64,000 nucleotides of DNA, from the NCBI GenBank assembly GCA_910577735.1, contig CAJTOO010000009.1, positions 62,001 to 126,000 of the forward strand, read 5' to 3'. Below, one piece after another: positions 17,638-26,087 of this stretch (the first letter of the stretch is position 1; each line of letters starts with the position of its first letter). The stretch is from an uncultured Lachnospiraceae bacterium (GTDB taxonomy: Bacteria > Bacillota > Clostridia > Lachnospirales > Lachnospiraceae). The position numbers and the translations under genes were made by a program. The notes beneath the pieces are model-generated. The model was not told the DNA's origin. It searched no databases and worked only from the letters and a program-made list of their open reading frames with translations.

Positions 17638-17768
17638 TTCGCACTGCGGATAGGTTGACGCAGAGTTCGCACTGCGGATAGATTGCGCAGGGTTTACACT
17701 GCGGGCAGATTCACGCAGGGTTCACACTGCGGACAGATTCACGCAGGGTTTACACTGCGGACAGGATT
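17638..17768 (+). repeat. 28-bp tandem repeat array (four units plus a partial fifth)
   Basis: Units start at 17638, 17666, 17694 and 17722, with a truncated fifth at 17750. Each full unit contains CTGCG and, 9-10 nt later, CGCAG, so each can fold into its own hairpin; loops and flanks vary while the stem is kept. The array lies in the 5' leader, ending 6 bp before the AraC start codon. It has no spacers and is not a CRISPR array. It may act as a leader-RNA structure or a multi-site protein target. Confidence 0.8.
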
Positions 17769-17773
17769 CTATT

Positions 17774-18613
17774 ATGAAAGATATGAACGAGAACAACACT
17801 TATATTTTCCAGAGAGCAAACTATACAGATCTTAACATCTACCAATATGGACGGGAAAAATGCGCGCCGATGCTTTCCTGCGGGCCAGCCACTCATAACC
17901 ATTATCTTCTGCACTATATTCTCGAGGGCAAAGGATTGTTTACGGTAGGGGCTGACCGCTATTATCAGTTGGAGGCCGGGCAGGCTTTCTTAATCTGTCC
18001 CAAATATATTACCACCTATACTGCAGATAAAGCGGCTCCCTGGACTTATATCTGGATAGAGTTTGACGGTCTGAAAGTACCGTCCTTTTTGTCAGATGCC
18101 GGTCTCGGAGTGAAGCATCCCATCTATATTCCCCAGACAGAACCAGATACCGCCGAACTTAAGGAGCTGATGCTTTCTATGCTGGAATACCACGATTCGC
18201 CCCTGCGGCTCTTGGGAACCATGTATTGGATCCTGGAAGTACTGATGCGGACTTCCACCACACGTAAACCGCCAAAAATAGACAATCTGCAGGAATTTTA
18301 TGTCCATGAGGCCATGATGTATATTGAACGCCACTATAATCAGGACATAACTGTGACCCAGCTTGCAAACTGGTGCAATCTGGATCGCAGCTATTTTGGA
18401 AAAATATTCAAAAATACGGTTCTGGTAACGCCCCATGAATATATTCTGCGCTACCGCATCAATACAGCCTGTGATCTTCTGAAAAACACGGATCTTTCCA
18501 TCGGAGATATCTCTGCACAGGTGGGGTATGAAAACCAGCTGCACTTCTCCAGAGCCTTTAAAAAGATTACCGGGATTGCTCCCAGGGAATGGAAAAAGCG
18601 GAATCGGGACTAG
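17774..18613 (+). CDS. AraC-family transcriptional regulator
   Basis: A 279-residue regulator. Residues of about 1-150 form an AraC-type cupin sensor domain (THNHYLLHYILEGKGLF, QAFLICPKYITTY). Residues of about 180-279 carry the two HTH motifs (ITVTQLANWCNLDRSYFGKI and LSIGDISAQVGYENQLHFSR). It is divergent from the GH30/ABC operon, the classic arrangement for an activator that senses the imported sugar. The start at 17774 has only a weak AGGA upstream; an ATG three codons later is possible. The leader is long and structured. Its stop overlaps the stop of the convergent gene on the CTAG at 18610-18613. Confidence 0.92.
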   Translation: MKDMNENNTYIFQRANYTDLNIYQYGREKCAPMLSCGPATHNHYLLHYILEGKGLFTVGADRYYQLEAGQAFLICPKYITTYTADKAAPWTYIWIEFDGLKVPSFLSDAGLGVKHPIYIPQTEPDTAELKELMLSMLEYHDSPLRLLGTMYWILEVLMRTSTTRKPPKIDNLQEFYVHEAMMYIERHYNQDITVTQLANWCNLDRSYFGKIFKNTVLVTPHEYILRYRINTACDLLKNTDLSIGDISAQVGYENQLHFSRAFKKITGIAPREWKKRNRD

Positions 18614-20292
18614 TTTCGGCCAATCAGTACTTTCTTGCCACTAAAGGCAAAGCCGTATTTCCGAATCCGTTCCTCCAAAAACCCTTTAGCAATCAAATTC
18701 GCCTGATAGTCCTTTTGATCTATCTGCTGCAATGCTGCCTGTACTGTGTCAGACAATTCTTTCTCTTCTTCACTCTGTACTTTAAATTCTATTAGCATCG
18801 CATCATATTCTGCATTTCTTGGTTCCAGCATGATATCATACCTTCCAAACCCGCTCTCACGATTAGATGTAATCACATATTGATCAGCAAATTCCGCCAT
18901 AAGTCCCAGTACAAATCCATGATAAAACCGCTCCGGCTGCTTATCAGATGGCCTTTTTCCTGTATCGAAGCTGCTAAACATCTCAGTTGTCACTCTATTC
19001 ATATAGTTATTCATCGCTTTTACATCATCTAATAACAAAGCACGTATAAAATCATTATAATCATCATTTCCGGCAAACCAATCCTGAATCATATTTTCAA
19101 ACATAATACGGACTTCTTTATTCGTCAATGCCAGATCATAGTATGTGCGTCCCGTTTTTTCCACAAAAACAGTCTCAACCACTTTTAAATATCCGCTGGC
19201 GAGAAGCAGACTCCAAATAGCGTTCTTTTTAGCAAAAAGCTGATTATACACAATCTGTTCATCTATCTCCATCTGTATGGTTTCACCCTGAATCAATTGC
19301 TCAAAAATCTTTTTAACTTCCGGACTGCCTTCCCGTATCAATTTATTTACAAGACTGTTAGAACTTGTATTTGCCCAATAAATTCCAATTCTTCCTTCAT
19401 CAAGAAAACTGATAATAGACCATGGATTATAGATATCTGTTACTTTTCCAAATGAAAATCCATCATACCAATCTTTAATCTGCTGTTTCTGGTCAGATTT
19501 ATCATATTCTTCCAGTGCAGCAAATACTTCCTCTTCCGTAAAACCAAAACAATCTGCATATTTGTCCGATGTTGCCGTTACCACCTTCAAATTATTTAAA
19601 TCAGAAAATATAGATTCTTTACTGACCCTTGTAATTCCTGTCATCATGGCACGTTCCAGATAAGGATTTGTCTTGAAAGTAGAATTGAACAGGCTTCTGG
19701 TAAAGGCCACCAGCTCATTCCAATAACCATTTACATACGCTTCCTGCATGGGTGTGTCATACTCATCCAAAAGAATAATTACCTTCTTTCCATAATATCT
19801 GGAAAGAAAATCTGACATCTTATGGAGCGCCCATGTTGCCGTAGTATCTTCCATGTTACAGGTTACGCTGCGGAAATAATCTTTCTCATTGTCCGTAAGA
19901 ATCTCCCCCGTAAGCAAAAATGCATTTTTATTATAGATATCCTCTATAATCCGATTCATGGACTGCTTCGTTCCTCTAAAGTCCGACTCCTTTACATTGG
20001 CAAAGGACAAACTTATAACCGGATAAGTTCCCTGTAAACTGCGGTACTTTTCGTATTCCCAGACAGAAAGCCCCGCAAAAAGGTCACCCCTTCCCGCATA
20101 TTTGATAGAAAAAAACTGCTCCAGCATACTCATATTCAATGTTTTTCCAAAGCGCCTCGGACGCGTAATCAGCGTTACTTCATCATCTGATTCCCACCAC
20201 TCCCGAATAAAATTCGTTTTATCCACATAAAAATTATGATTCACAATTATCTTCTCAAAATCCTGTTTCCCAATACCAATCACTCTTGCCAT
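18610..20292 (-). CDS. AAA-ATPase-like / PD-(D/E)XK nuclease-like protein (DUF1703 type)
   Basis: A 560-residue protein of the family pairing an N-terminal AAA-ATPase-like domain with a C-terminal nuclease-fold domain. The P-loop is a variant (RPRRFGKT near 40), and Walker B is VIILLDEYDTPM near 170. The C-terminus has a PD-(D/E)XK-like core (GRYDIMLEP then MLIEFKVQ). Such proteins are abundant, often in many copies, in gut Clostridia and Bacteroidetes. Their function is not established; defence or mobile-element roles have been suggested. It is convergent with the AraC gene with overlapping stops and has no operon partner. Confidence 0.85.
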   Translation of the reverse strand: MARVIGIGKQDFEKIIVNHNFYVDKTNFIREWWESDDEVTLITRPRRFGKTLNMSMLEQFFSIKYAGRGDLFAGLSVWEYEKYRSLQGTYPVISLSFANVKESDFRGTKQSMNRIIEDIYNKNAFLLTGEILTDNEKDYFRSVTCNMEDTTATWALHKMSDFLSRYYGKKVIILLDEYDTPMQEAYVNGYWNELVAFTRSLFNSTFKTNPYLERAMMTGITRVSKESIFSDLNNLKVVTATSDKYADCFGFTEEEVFAALEEYDKSDQKQQIKDWYDGFSFGKVTDIYNPWSIISFLDEGRIGIYWANTSSNSLVNKLIREGSPEVKKIFEQLIQGETIQMEIDEQIVYNQLFAKKNAIWSLLLASGYLKVVETVFVEKTGRTYYDLALTNKEVRIMFENMIQDWFAGNDDYNDFIRALLLDDVKAMNNYMNRVTTEMFSSFDTGKRPSDKQPERFYHGFVLGLMAEFADQYVITSNRESGFGRYDIMLEPRNAEYDAMLIEFKVQSEEEKELSDTVQAALQQIDQKDYQANLIAKGFLEERIRKYGFAFSGKKVLIGRN

Positions 20293-20395
20293 GATTTTTC
20301 CTCTTTTTATCTATCTCTCATTTCAGAACCGGTTCATTTTATTATAAGCTACGACACTCCATACACACAACCGGTTTACGGGAAAATCTTTCTTC

Positions 20396-20947
20396 CTACT
20401 CCATGGTTGCCGCCCGATATTCCTCTGCCTCTACACCGCCCCAGGTGGTCTTATGCGCCTCATACACCTTGACTTCTTCCAGATTCACTGCGTAAAATTC
20501 CAACAGACTGGTATTATTCAGCATAGATCCCTCTGTGTCAAAATGCTCTTCCTGCGCCACAAACAGGTAACACTTCCCATTCTCCGACATGCCGTTATAA
20601 ACCAACACAATCCGGGATTGACTCTTGTCCGCTACTTCCGCATAAAAATTACCCTTTGCATTGTAAGTACAGTAAGGACCAGACAGACTTCCAGGGATGT
20701 CCTGATAATGTTTCTCATAGATTAGCTGTACGGAATCCACCAAGGGCCAGTCTCCTGTTCCAATATCCCGGTATTTCATAATTTCCTTTTTCTGCTGGTA
20801 TTTTTCTGCAAATTCCTGACGAATATCAGAAAAAGATATCTCTGTATACCCATAAGCAGTTTCCTCCATCGCCTCAGTCCTTTTGCAAAATATCATCAAC
20901 ATTATACTGAAAATAAAAAATGCCGTTATAATCTTATATTGTTTCAT
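20396..20947 (-). CDS. Exported protein of unknown function
   Basis: A 183-residue protein with an N-terminal signal sequence or anchor (KIITAFFIFSIMLMIFC, then KRTEA) and a mature region of about 155 residues. The mature part has alternating polar/aromatic beta-like stretches (GPYCTYNAKGNFYAEVADK, RIVLVYNGMSENGKCYLFVA). No family was recognised. It lies between the AAA-ATPase-like gene and murG, separated from murG by a terminator, so it is probably monocistronic. Confidence 0.7.
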   Translation of the reverse strand: MKQYKIITAFFIFSIMLMIFCKRTEAMEETAYGYTEISFSDIRQEFAEKYQQKKEIMKYRDIGTGDWPLVDSVQLIYEKHYQDIPGSLSGPYCTYNAKGNFYAEVADKSQSRIVLVYNGMSENGKCYLFVAQEEHFDTEGSMLNNTSLLEFYAVNLEEVKVYEAHKTTWGGVEAEEYRAATME

Positions 20948-20980
20948 CTTTCCATCCGTGTACCTTTCTTAATGTCTCAA

Positions 20981-21004
20981 AAAGCCAGGCCGCAGCCTGG
21001 CTTT
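20981..21004 (-). terminator. Terminator after murG
   Basis: A perfect 10-bp stem AAAGCCAGGC / GCCTGGCTTT with a CGCA loop, followed on the minus strand by further T residues. It lies 7 bp past the murG stop. Confidence 0.88.
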
Positions 21005-21010
21005 CCAAAA

Positions 21011-22087
21011 CTATTTTGCATTTACTTCATTTTCAATCAATCCGATAATCGTCCCAATAGCATCTCTCTGACTGCTCTTGCTCATGGCATCAATATAAGT
21101 AAATCTGTTAAAATAAAGTTCCTGTATCTTCTCAAGAAGCAGCTTATTGGTCAGATCATCTTCATCAATCACAATGCTGAATCCCTGCGATTCAAAAGAA
21201 TTGGCATTCAATATCTGATCGCCTCTGCTGCTGCCCGAAGGAAGCGGAATCAGAATATTCGGCTTCTTAAGGGCCAGAATTTCACTGATTGCATTGGCGC
21301 CGGCACGGGAAATGACAATATCCGCCATGGCAAAGATATCTTTCATCTCGGATTTTACATACTCAAACTGCTTATATCCCTGTGTCGTGAGAAGCAGATT
21401 ATCTACCTTTTCCTTACCGCACAGATGCACCACCTGAAAATCTTTCAATAGCTCCGGCAATACATCCCTGACCGCCTGATTGATCGCAGCCGAGCCAAGA
21501 CTGCCTCCCACTACCATAATGACCGGCTTGGAAGCGTCGAAGCCACACAGCTTATATGCCGCCTCCTTATTTCCCGTAGCCAGTTCTTTACGGATTGGCG
21601 AACCTGTCAGCACTGCCTTGGTGGCAGGCAGAAGCTTAAATGTCTCCGGAAAATTGCAGCATACTTTTTTCGCCACCGGAATACACAGCTTATTGGCAAG
21701 CCCAGGCGTCATATCCGATTCATGAATGATACAGGGAATCCCCAGGGAATACGCCGCCCGCACCACAGGCACACTGACAAATCCCCCCTTGGAAAAGAGT
21801 ACATTCGGCCTGATTTCTTTTAAATATTTTCTGGCTTCTCCCATTCCTTTAATCACACGGAACGGATCTGAAAAATTTTTCGGATCAAAATATCTTCTGA
21901 ACTTACCCGTGGCAATTCCATAATAGGGGATATCAAAATCTTCAATCAGCTTTTTTTCAATCCCATCATACGATCCTATATAGACAATCTCGTAATCCAA
22001 TTCCTTAAGTCTGGGTATCAGTGCCATATTCGGGGTTACATGCCCTGCTGTGCCGCCGCCGGTAAGTACAATCTTCTTACTGCCCAT
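21011..22087 (-). CDS. murG: UDP-GlcNAc--undecaprenyl-PP-MurNAc-pentapeptide GlcNAc transferase
   Basis: A 358-residue GT28 glycosyltransferase acting on the cytoplasmic face of the membrane. It adds GlcNAc to lipid I to make lipid II for peptidoglycan. The N-terminal glycine-rich loop GGGTAGHVTPN (10-20) binds the lipid diphosphate. The C-terminal donor domain has GGSLGSAAINQAV and the conserved SRAGANAISEILALKKPNIL segment. Length is typical. It lies 14 bp downstream of a TSCPD-domain gene rather than in a dcw cluster, as in many Lachnospiraceae. Confidence 0.96.
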   Translation of the reverse strand: MGSKKIVLTGGGTAGHVTPNMALIPRLKELDYEIVYIGSYDGIEKKLIEDFDIPYYGIATGKFRRYFDPKNFSDPFRVIKGMGEARKYLKEIRPNVLFSKGGFVSVPVVRAAYSLGIPCIIHESDMTPGLANKLCIPVAKKVCCNFPETFKLLPATKAVLTGSPIRKELATGNKEAAYKLCGFDASKPVIMVVGGSLGSAAINQAVRDVLPELLKDFQVVHLCGKEKVDNLLLTTQGYKQFEYVKSEMKDIFAMADIVISRAGANAISEILALKKPNILIPLPSGSSRGDQILNANSFESQGFSIVIDEDDLTNKLLLEKIQELYFNRFTYIDAMSKSSQRDAIGTIIGLIENEVNAK

Positions 22088-22101
22088 AAGAAAGAACCCT
22101 C

Positions 22102-22344
22102 CTAGTCACCTATAATTTCCTGCAAAGCACAAGCCAGCTGATCCGGACAGGAAGTACTTTTAAATCCACACTTGATTCCCTTAAGCCTGTCTATCGCATC
22201 CTCTACTTTCATTCCTGCAACCAGCCTTGAAATTCCCTGCAGGTTGCCGTTGCATCCCCCTGTAAATTTAACAGACTTGATCACGCCGTCTTCCACCTGC
22301 ACATCTATCGTGTTAGAACAGACTCCTTTAGGTTGATAAATCAT
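22102..22344 (-). CDS. TSCPD domain protein
   Basis: An 80-residue protein made almost entirely of one TSCPD domain (CGFKSTSCPDQLACAL at the C-terminus). It has further Cys residues at VCSNT and GGCNGN. The domain is related to the C-terminal metal-binding region of vitamin B12-dependent ribonucleotide reductases, and stand-alone versions of about 80 residues are common in Clostridia. Its function is unknown; metal or Fe-S binding is suggested by the cysteines. It is transcribed with murG. Confidence 0.88.
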   Translation of the reverse strand: MIYQPKGVCSNTIDVQVEDGVIKSVKFTGGCNGNLQGISRLVAGMKVEDAIDRLKGIKCGFKSTSCPDQLACALQEIIGD

Positions 22345-22574
22345 AGCTGCTCCCTCCTATTCATGCTTTCCAAATTTCCAAGATAAATTCTTTTTATCTG
22401 ACGTTTTTACTATACCACAGTTTAATACCACTTTCCAGTACCCTTATTTATGCTGTCCTAAAATAACAATCTTGCAGAATCTGTCGATGCCTTACATCTT
22501 TTTCCCTGGACAGATTCCAATATAATATAAGTATACACTATAATTTCTCTGATGAGGAAAGGTATCGCAAAATC

Positions 22575-23276
22575 ATGCTCGCACTCTTTTTCAAACACAA
22601 AAACTTCATGCTTGCCATTCTGATACTGCTCTTACTTAGTATCATATGCCAGATCGTAATGGGAGTGATATATCATAAACTGATCTGGGAAACTGAAAAT
22701 ATGTCCACCACCACAAACAGGACTTTACAGAAACTTAAATTAAAATTCACAAGCTGTCGTCAGCTTCATGAGTGTGTACCCAATGTGCCTGTTTTTGTGG
22801 ACAAGTTTATCAACCAGATTAAAATAGGCCGTCTGCCCTTGTCTTTCCTGAGACACATATCCGGGCAGCTCATGCTCCTGTCCGTGCTTGTGGCAGGTAT
22901 CGGGGCCTGTCTGGGCATTATTCATAACGAAGATTTCTTCCAGATTGCGCCTTTTTATCTGATCAGCTTTCTGGGACTGTATTGTTACTTCGCGGTTTCC
23001 TCTCTGGTGGACATCCCCGGGAAAGTTAAAGTTCTGCGCACCAATCTGATAGATTACCTGGAAAACCATCTGGCAAGCCGCCTGGAACAGACACAGCTGG
23101 ACATGCGCATAATCCAGCCTGATGCCCCTGAAGAACAAATACAAAAAGACAAGCCTGCAGACTTTTCTGATGCTTCCTTCTGTGCACCTTCAGAAAAGAG
23201 CACAGAAAATTCCCCGGCTTTCACGCCATCGGAAGCCGAGGAACTGGAACTATTATTGAAAGAATTTCTGACATGA
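22575..23276 (+). CDS. Membrane protein of unknown function
   Basis: A 233-residue protein with an N-terminal TM helix (LAILILLLLSIICQIVMGVIY). A cytoplasmic basic segment follows, then two further TM helices (about 95-115 and 123-145), and an acidic, Ser/Pro-rich C-terminal tail of about 60 residues. AGGAAAGG lies about 12 nt before the start. No family was recognised. It stands alone on the plus strand and ends at a hairpin. Confidence 0.65.
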   Translation: MLALFFKHKNFMLAILILLLLSIICQIVMGVIYHKLIWETENMSTTTNRTLQKLKLKFTSCRQLHECVPNVPVFVDKFINQIKIGRLPLSFLRHISGQLMLLSVLVAGIGACLGIIHNEDFFQIAPFYLISFLGLYCYFAVSSLVDIPGKVKVLRTNLIDYLENHLASRLEQTQLDMRIIQPDAPEEQIQKDKPADFSDASFCAPSEKSTENSPAFTPSEAEELELLLKEFLT

Positions 23277-23287
23277 GAAATGTCAGA
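23267..23287 (+). terminator. Short hairpin at the gene end
   Basis: TCTGACA and TGTCAGA enclose the stop codon of the membrane protein gene. The T run behind it is weak, so termination is only likely. Confidence 0.4.
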
Positions 23288-23291
23288 TCCT

Positions 23292-23504
23292 TTATACATA
23301 CTTATTTTTTAATTCCGCCAACCGTGCAAGCATGACAGAATCAATGCCATCTGTAATGCCGTCATTCATATAGGCTGCATAAGCAAGGATTTTTTCAATA
23401 TGTTCTGATTCTATTGTTGTTACGTCATACGACGTACAGTCATTATAGATTATACATAATACCCATCTTCTGCTATTACTATTCTGCAAAGGTATCCAAC
23501 GCAT
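23292..23504 (-). CDS. Small hypothetical protein
   Basis: A 70-residue frame. The C-terminal half reads like a genuine helical protein (ESEHIEKILAYAAYMNDGI, VMLARLAELKNKYV). GGTGG lies about 10 nt before the ATG. No family was recognised and no promoter could be fixed. It is convergent with the preceding membrane protein gene. It may be a real small gene or the end of a degraded one. Confidence 0.45.
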   Translation of the reverse strand: MRWIPLQNSNSRRWVLCIIYNDCTSYDVTTIESEHIEKILAYAAYMNDGITDGIDSVMLARLAELKNKYV

Positions 23505-23720
23505 GGCAATTTTCCACCCGTTTCAAACAATCATTCTTCTTGTACTAGTTTACCATTGTCGTAGGATTTTCGTAAGCAGAATTTTTATACTATGTCTAAA
23601 ATGGCAGGACAGTTATTAAAGATAAAGAAAGCTGCTCAGGCCAAACTGATTCAATACGTGAAACGATAAGATGCTTGACAAGTTATGGGACTTTCCGTAG
23701 ATTATTGCCTTAACTGGAAT

Positions 23721-23764
23721 TTGTGATTTATACCGGAAACTCTACTCTCCGGCATAAATCACAA
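23721..23764 (-). terminator. Long hairpin at the end of the glycan operon
   Basis: Arms at 23721-23736 and 23749-23764 pair over 16 positions with one mismatch (TTGTGATTTAT... / ...ATAAATCACAA). The hairpin overlaps the stop codon of the last gene of the operon. The T run after it is poor, so it may protect the 3' end as much as terminate. Confidence 0.55.
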
Positions 23765-25367
23765 TACTCGGTCCCACATAATACGCTTCTTTTGCATACC
23801 GGAAGATATCCAGATACCCAATCCGATATTTCCACTCGCCGCCGTAAGAAATCCCCGGATAATTTTTCACTGTCACATACCCCCTCAGTTTCTCTTCATA
23901 AGCCGCCTTTTTATCCGGATACATGTCCTCTCCCTGACAAATCAGATAGTCCTTACGCTGTGTAAAATAACCCGTGGCATACTGCACGTCAATATAATAC
24001 TCTCCGGAGGCAAGCTGATCCGGAAGAAGGGAGATATCCTCTCCAATATCCACAATTTCATACTGGTCTGCATCCATCAGCGGTGCATAGGAAGTACAGT
24101 AGACTTTCGCCCCCTTCGGAAGCAGATCCGCAATATCCGCCGATGCCTGCGTATAGGTTAAACCATAGCGATAATTGTTACAGACAACCATTACATTACC
24201 TATCACCATCAGAACCACTGCACCTGTTACAATACCTGCTGCCGTAAATTTTTGACCGGCCTTTCCTTTATGAAAGAAATACGTATTCAAAAATTTCTCT
24301 GTTTCCAGCAATCCATAGGTCATAAAAAGAAACGCAAAGGGAAGCACCAGAGACATGTTTCTGCCAAGCACAATCTGATACTTGGAGAGTAAAAGCAGAA
24401 TACATACCGGCATAAGCATAAATACCGCCACCTGTGCCCAGTCCTTTTTCCGAATCAGATGTACAATTCCCAACAACAAGAATATGCCACCCACTGCGCC
24501 ATAATTAGTAAACCCGAAAGCTTCCAGATATCCCAGAAAGGGCAGGTTGTGCTCAATACCCGGATGCCCCCAGGCATAGTGATTCAGATTATACAGGTTA
24601 TCCCCGATAAAAGTCCTGAAATAAAAAAACAGTGAGTAATTGCACAGACAAAATACAAGTGCCAATACAATACAGTTCATAAAAAACAGATAATTATTCC
24701 GGTGACTCTTCCAATACTTCTTCCGAATATGCAGCGCCAGCCAGAAGATGCCAAACACAATCCCATGGTATTTGGCCGCCATCGCCAGCCCGATACAGAT
24801 TGCCATCAGAGGATACCACAAATACACCACCCGCTCCTCATTCTGATCCCGGAATATCACACAGCCAAGCAAAAGCAGCACATTTGCCACCGCATATAAA
24901 AGTGTATCCGGCCCCGTATAATAAAGATAGGCATAACCATACAGGGAAAAAACCGACAATAAAAATCCTATATAACTCCACTTCCGGCTTCCCGTCATTA
25001 CTTTTACGGTAAAATATACACATAAATTAGACAGAAGGGCCGTACCGCAGATCACATACCGAAGAAGCACCACTGTCTCCACACTAGACAGAAACTTTCC
25101 TAAAATCCTGGCGCCCGCCGCCGCATAGTAGAAGGTCAGGTGGGGATAACGGAAAAAGTCCAGCACATAAATATCACCCGTATAAAGATGCTGGTTCAAC
25201 AGATTATAAATATTCTCCAGCGACAGCATTTCATCTACATTCGGATACAGGGGCAGCTCAAACTGCCAATGTCTGTAAAATAAAAGTATGCCTGCAATAA
25301 GCGTTCCTGCAACGGCCGCCGCCATGCCGGCTTTTTCCTGAAATATTTTCCTCATCATTCCATCCAA
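23742..25367 (-). CDS. GT39-like polytopic membrane glycosyltransferase
   Basis: A 541-residue membrane protein with about 11-12 TM helices. The first outer loop carries acidic and aromatic residues (YPNVDEMLSLENIYNLL, FFRYPHLTFYYAA), as in the PMT/ArnT/GT39 class that uses polyprenyl-phosphate sugars as donors. A C-terminal soluble region of about 130 residues follows the last helix. The likely role is transfer of a lipid-linked sugar outside the membrane. Its start overlaps the end of the upstream GDPD-like gene by 13 bp, which suggests translational coupling. Acceptor and sugar are unknown. Confidence 0.75.
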   Translation of the reverse strand: MDGMMRKIFQEKAGMAAAVAGTLIAGILLFYRHWQFELPLYPNVDEMLSLENIYNLLNQHLYTGDIYVLDFFRYPHLTFYYAAAGARILGKFLSSVETVVLLRYVICGTALLSNLCVYFTVKVMTGSRKWSYIGFLLSVFSLYGYAYLYYTGPDTLLYAVANVLLLLGCVIFRDQNEERVVYLWYPLMAICIGLAMAAKYHGIVFGIFWLALHIRKKYWKSHRNNYLFFMNCIVLALVFCLCNYSLFFYFRTFIGDNLYNLNHYAWGHPGIEHNLPFLGYLEAFGFTNYGAVGGIFLLLGIVHLIRKKDWAQVAVFMLMPVCILLLLSKYQIVLGRNMSLVLPFAFLFMTYGLLETEKFLNTYFFHKGKAGQKFTAAGIVTGAVVLMVIGNVMVVCNNYRYGLTYTQASADIADLLPKGAKVYCTSYAPLMDADQYEIVDIGEDISLLPDQLASGEYYIDVQYATGYFTQRKDYLICQGEDMYPDKKAAYEEKLRGYVTVKNYPGISYGGEWKYRIGYLDIFRYAKEAYYVGPSIVIYAGE

Positions 25368-25960
25368 TCCTTAATATGATAGCTCTTGGTGCAAATCGCA
25401 TCAAAGATAATACCCTGCTCTTTAAGATACTGTTTGTATAAGGGCAGCTTTTCCTCCTGCGCCTCCAATTCCGGGGACACAAAACACAATTTATAGCCCA
25501 GTGACTTTAATTCCTGAAAGCTTTCCTGATCAATGGGCACCTTCGTAAAGCAGTCCACCCAGACCCACTCAGCCCTGCCCGCCATATTGCGGATAGTATC
25601 AAGCCCCTCCAACTCACTGAAACGCAGCGCCACCTGCCTGACTCCCAGATCTGTCAGCAGCTTAATCATGGGAAAGGAAGAATCCAGGAAAAAGTACTTC
25701 TCAATATGATACTGCTGCATCAGTTCAAGTGCCTGGTGTTCAATCCGCTCACTCTTGATATTTAAGATCATGGTCCCATGATGATACTCTTTACAATATT
25801 CTTCAAAGTCTTCGCCCGCCTCGAAGGGATTATGGCTAATGTAAATCCTGCCGTTTAAGTCATCTCTCAAATCCAGCTCCACGCCATATTCTGCAGGCAG
25901 TTTACGAAGTTCCTGTATGGTATTTACTCTGTGTGCTATGTATTCCATCTTATCCTCCAT
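25355..25960 (-). CDS. Glycerophosphodiester phosphodiesterase-like protein
   Basis: A 201-residue protein (197 from an internal ATG that would begin MEYIAHRVN) with the GDPD/PI-PLC-like TIM-barrel pattern. It has the AHR opening, VELDLRDD near 28, SHNPF near 43-47 (catalytic His position) and NIKSE near 67. It is shorter than typical GDPD enzymes (about 240-300) and lacks a signal peptide, so it acts inside the cell if active. It lies in the glycan operon and overlaps the next gene. It may cleave a glycerophospho- or sugar-phosphodiester intermediate; this is inferred. Confidence 0.7.
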   Translation of the reverse strand: MEDKMEYIAHRVNTIQELRKLPAEYGVELDLRDDLNGRIYISHNPFEAGEDFEEYCKEYHHGTMILNIKSERIEHQALELMQQYHIEKYFFLDSSFPMIKLLTDLGVRQVALRFSELEGLDTIRNMAGRAEWVWVDCFTKVPIDQESFQELKSLGYKLCFVSPELEAQEEKLPLYKQYLKEQGIIFDAICTKSYHIKDWME

Positions 25961-26087
25961 TTTAAAATATCCTGCGCCATATTCCTCATAAAAAAATGCT
26001 TACGATTAATGCCATTTTTTTCATACCAATCCCTCCAAATGCCATCTGTTCCTGTTTCATGTCATACCTTTGATAACATCATTCTCT
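25961..26087 (-). other. Spacer with a coding-like open stretch
   Basis: The minus strand holds a 41-codon open stretch without a start, reading ...GIWRDWYEKNGINRKHFF and ending WRIRWNT, that runs over the start of the GDPD-like gene. A separate 24-codon frame with GGAGG ends ...VSIFL. This may be a remnant of a lost operon gene. No function can be assigned. Confidence 0.3.

Noticed and set aside
17450..17644. Minus-strand frame of 64 codons, similar in translation to one at 34954-35229
   Set aside because: The similarity comes from the shared structured element; the differences are explained by base-pair compensation and no ribosome binding site is seen.
17638..17768. CRISPR array
   Set aside because: Units abut directly with no unique spacers, and no cas genes are present.
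23591..23670. 22-codon plus-strand frame starting MAGQLLKIKK
   Set aside because: Too short, no ribosome binding site and no recognisable family.
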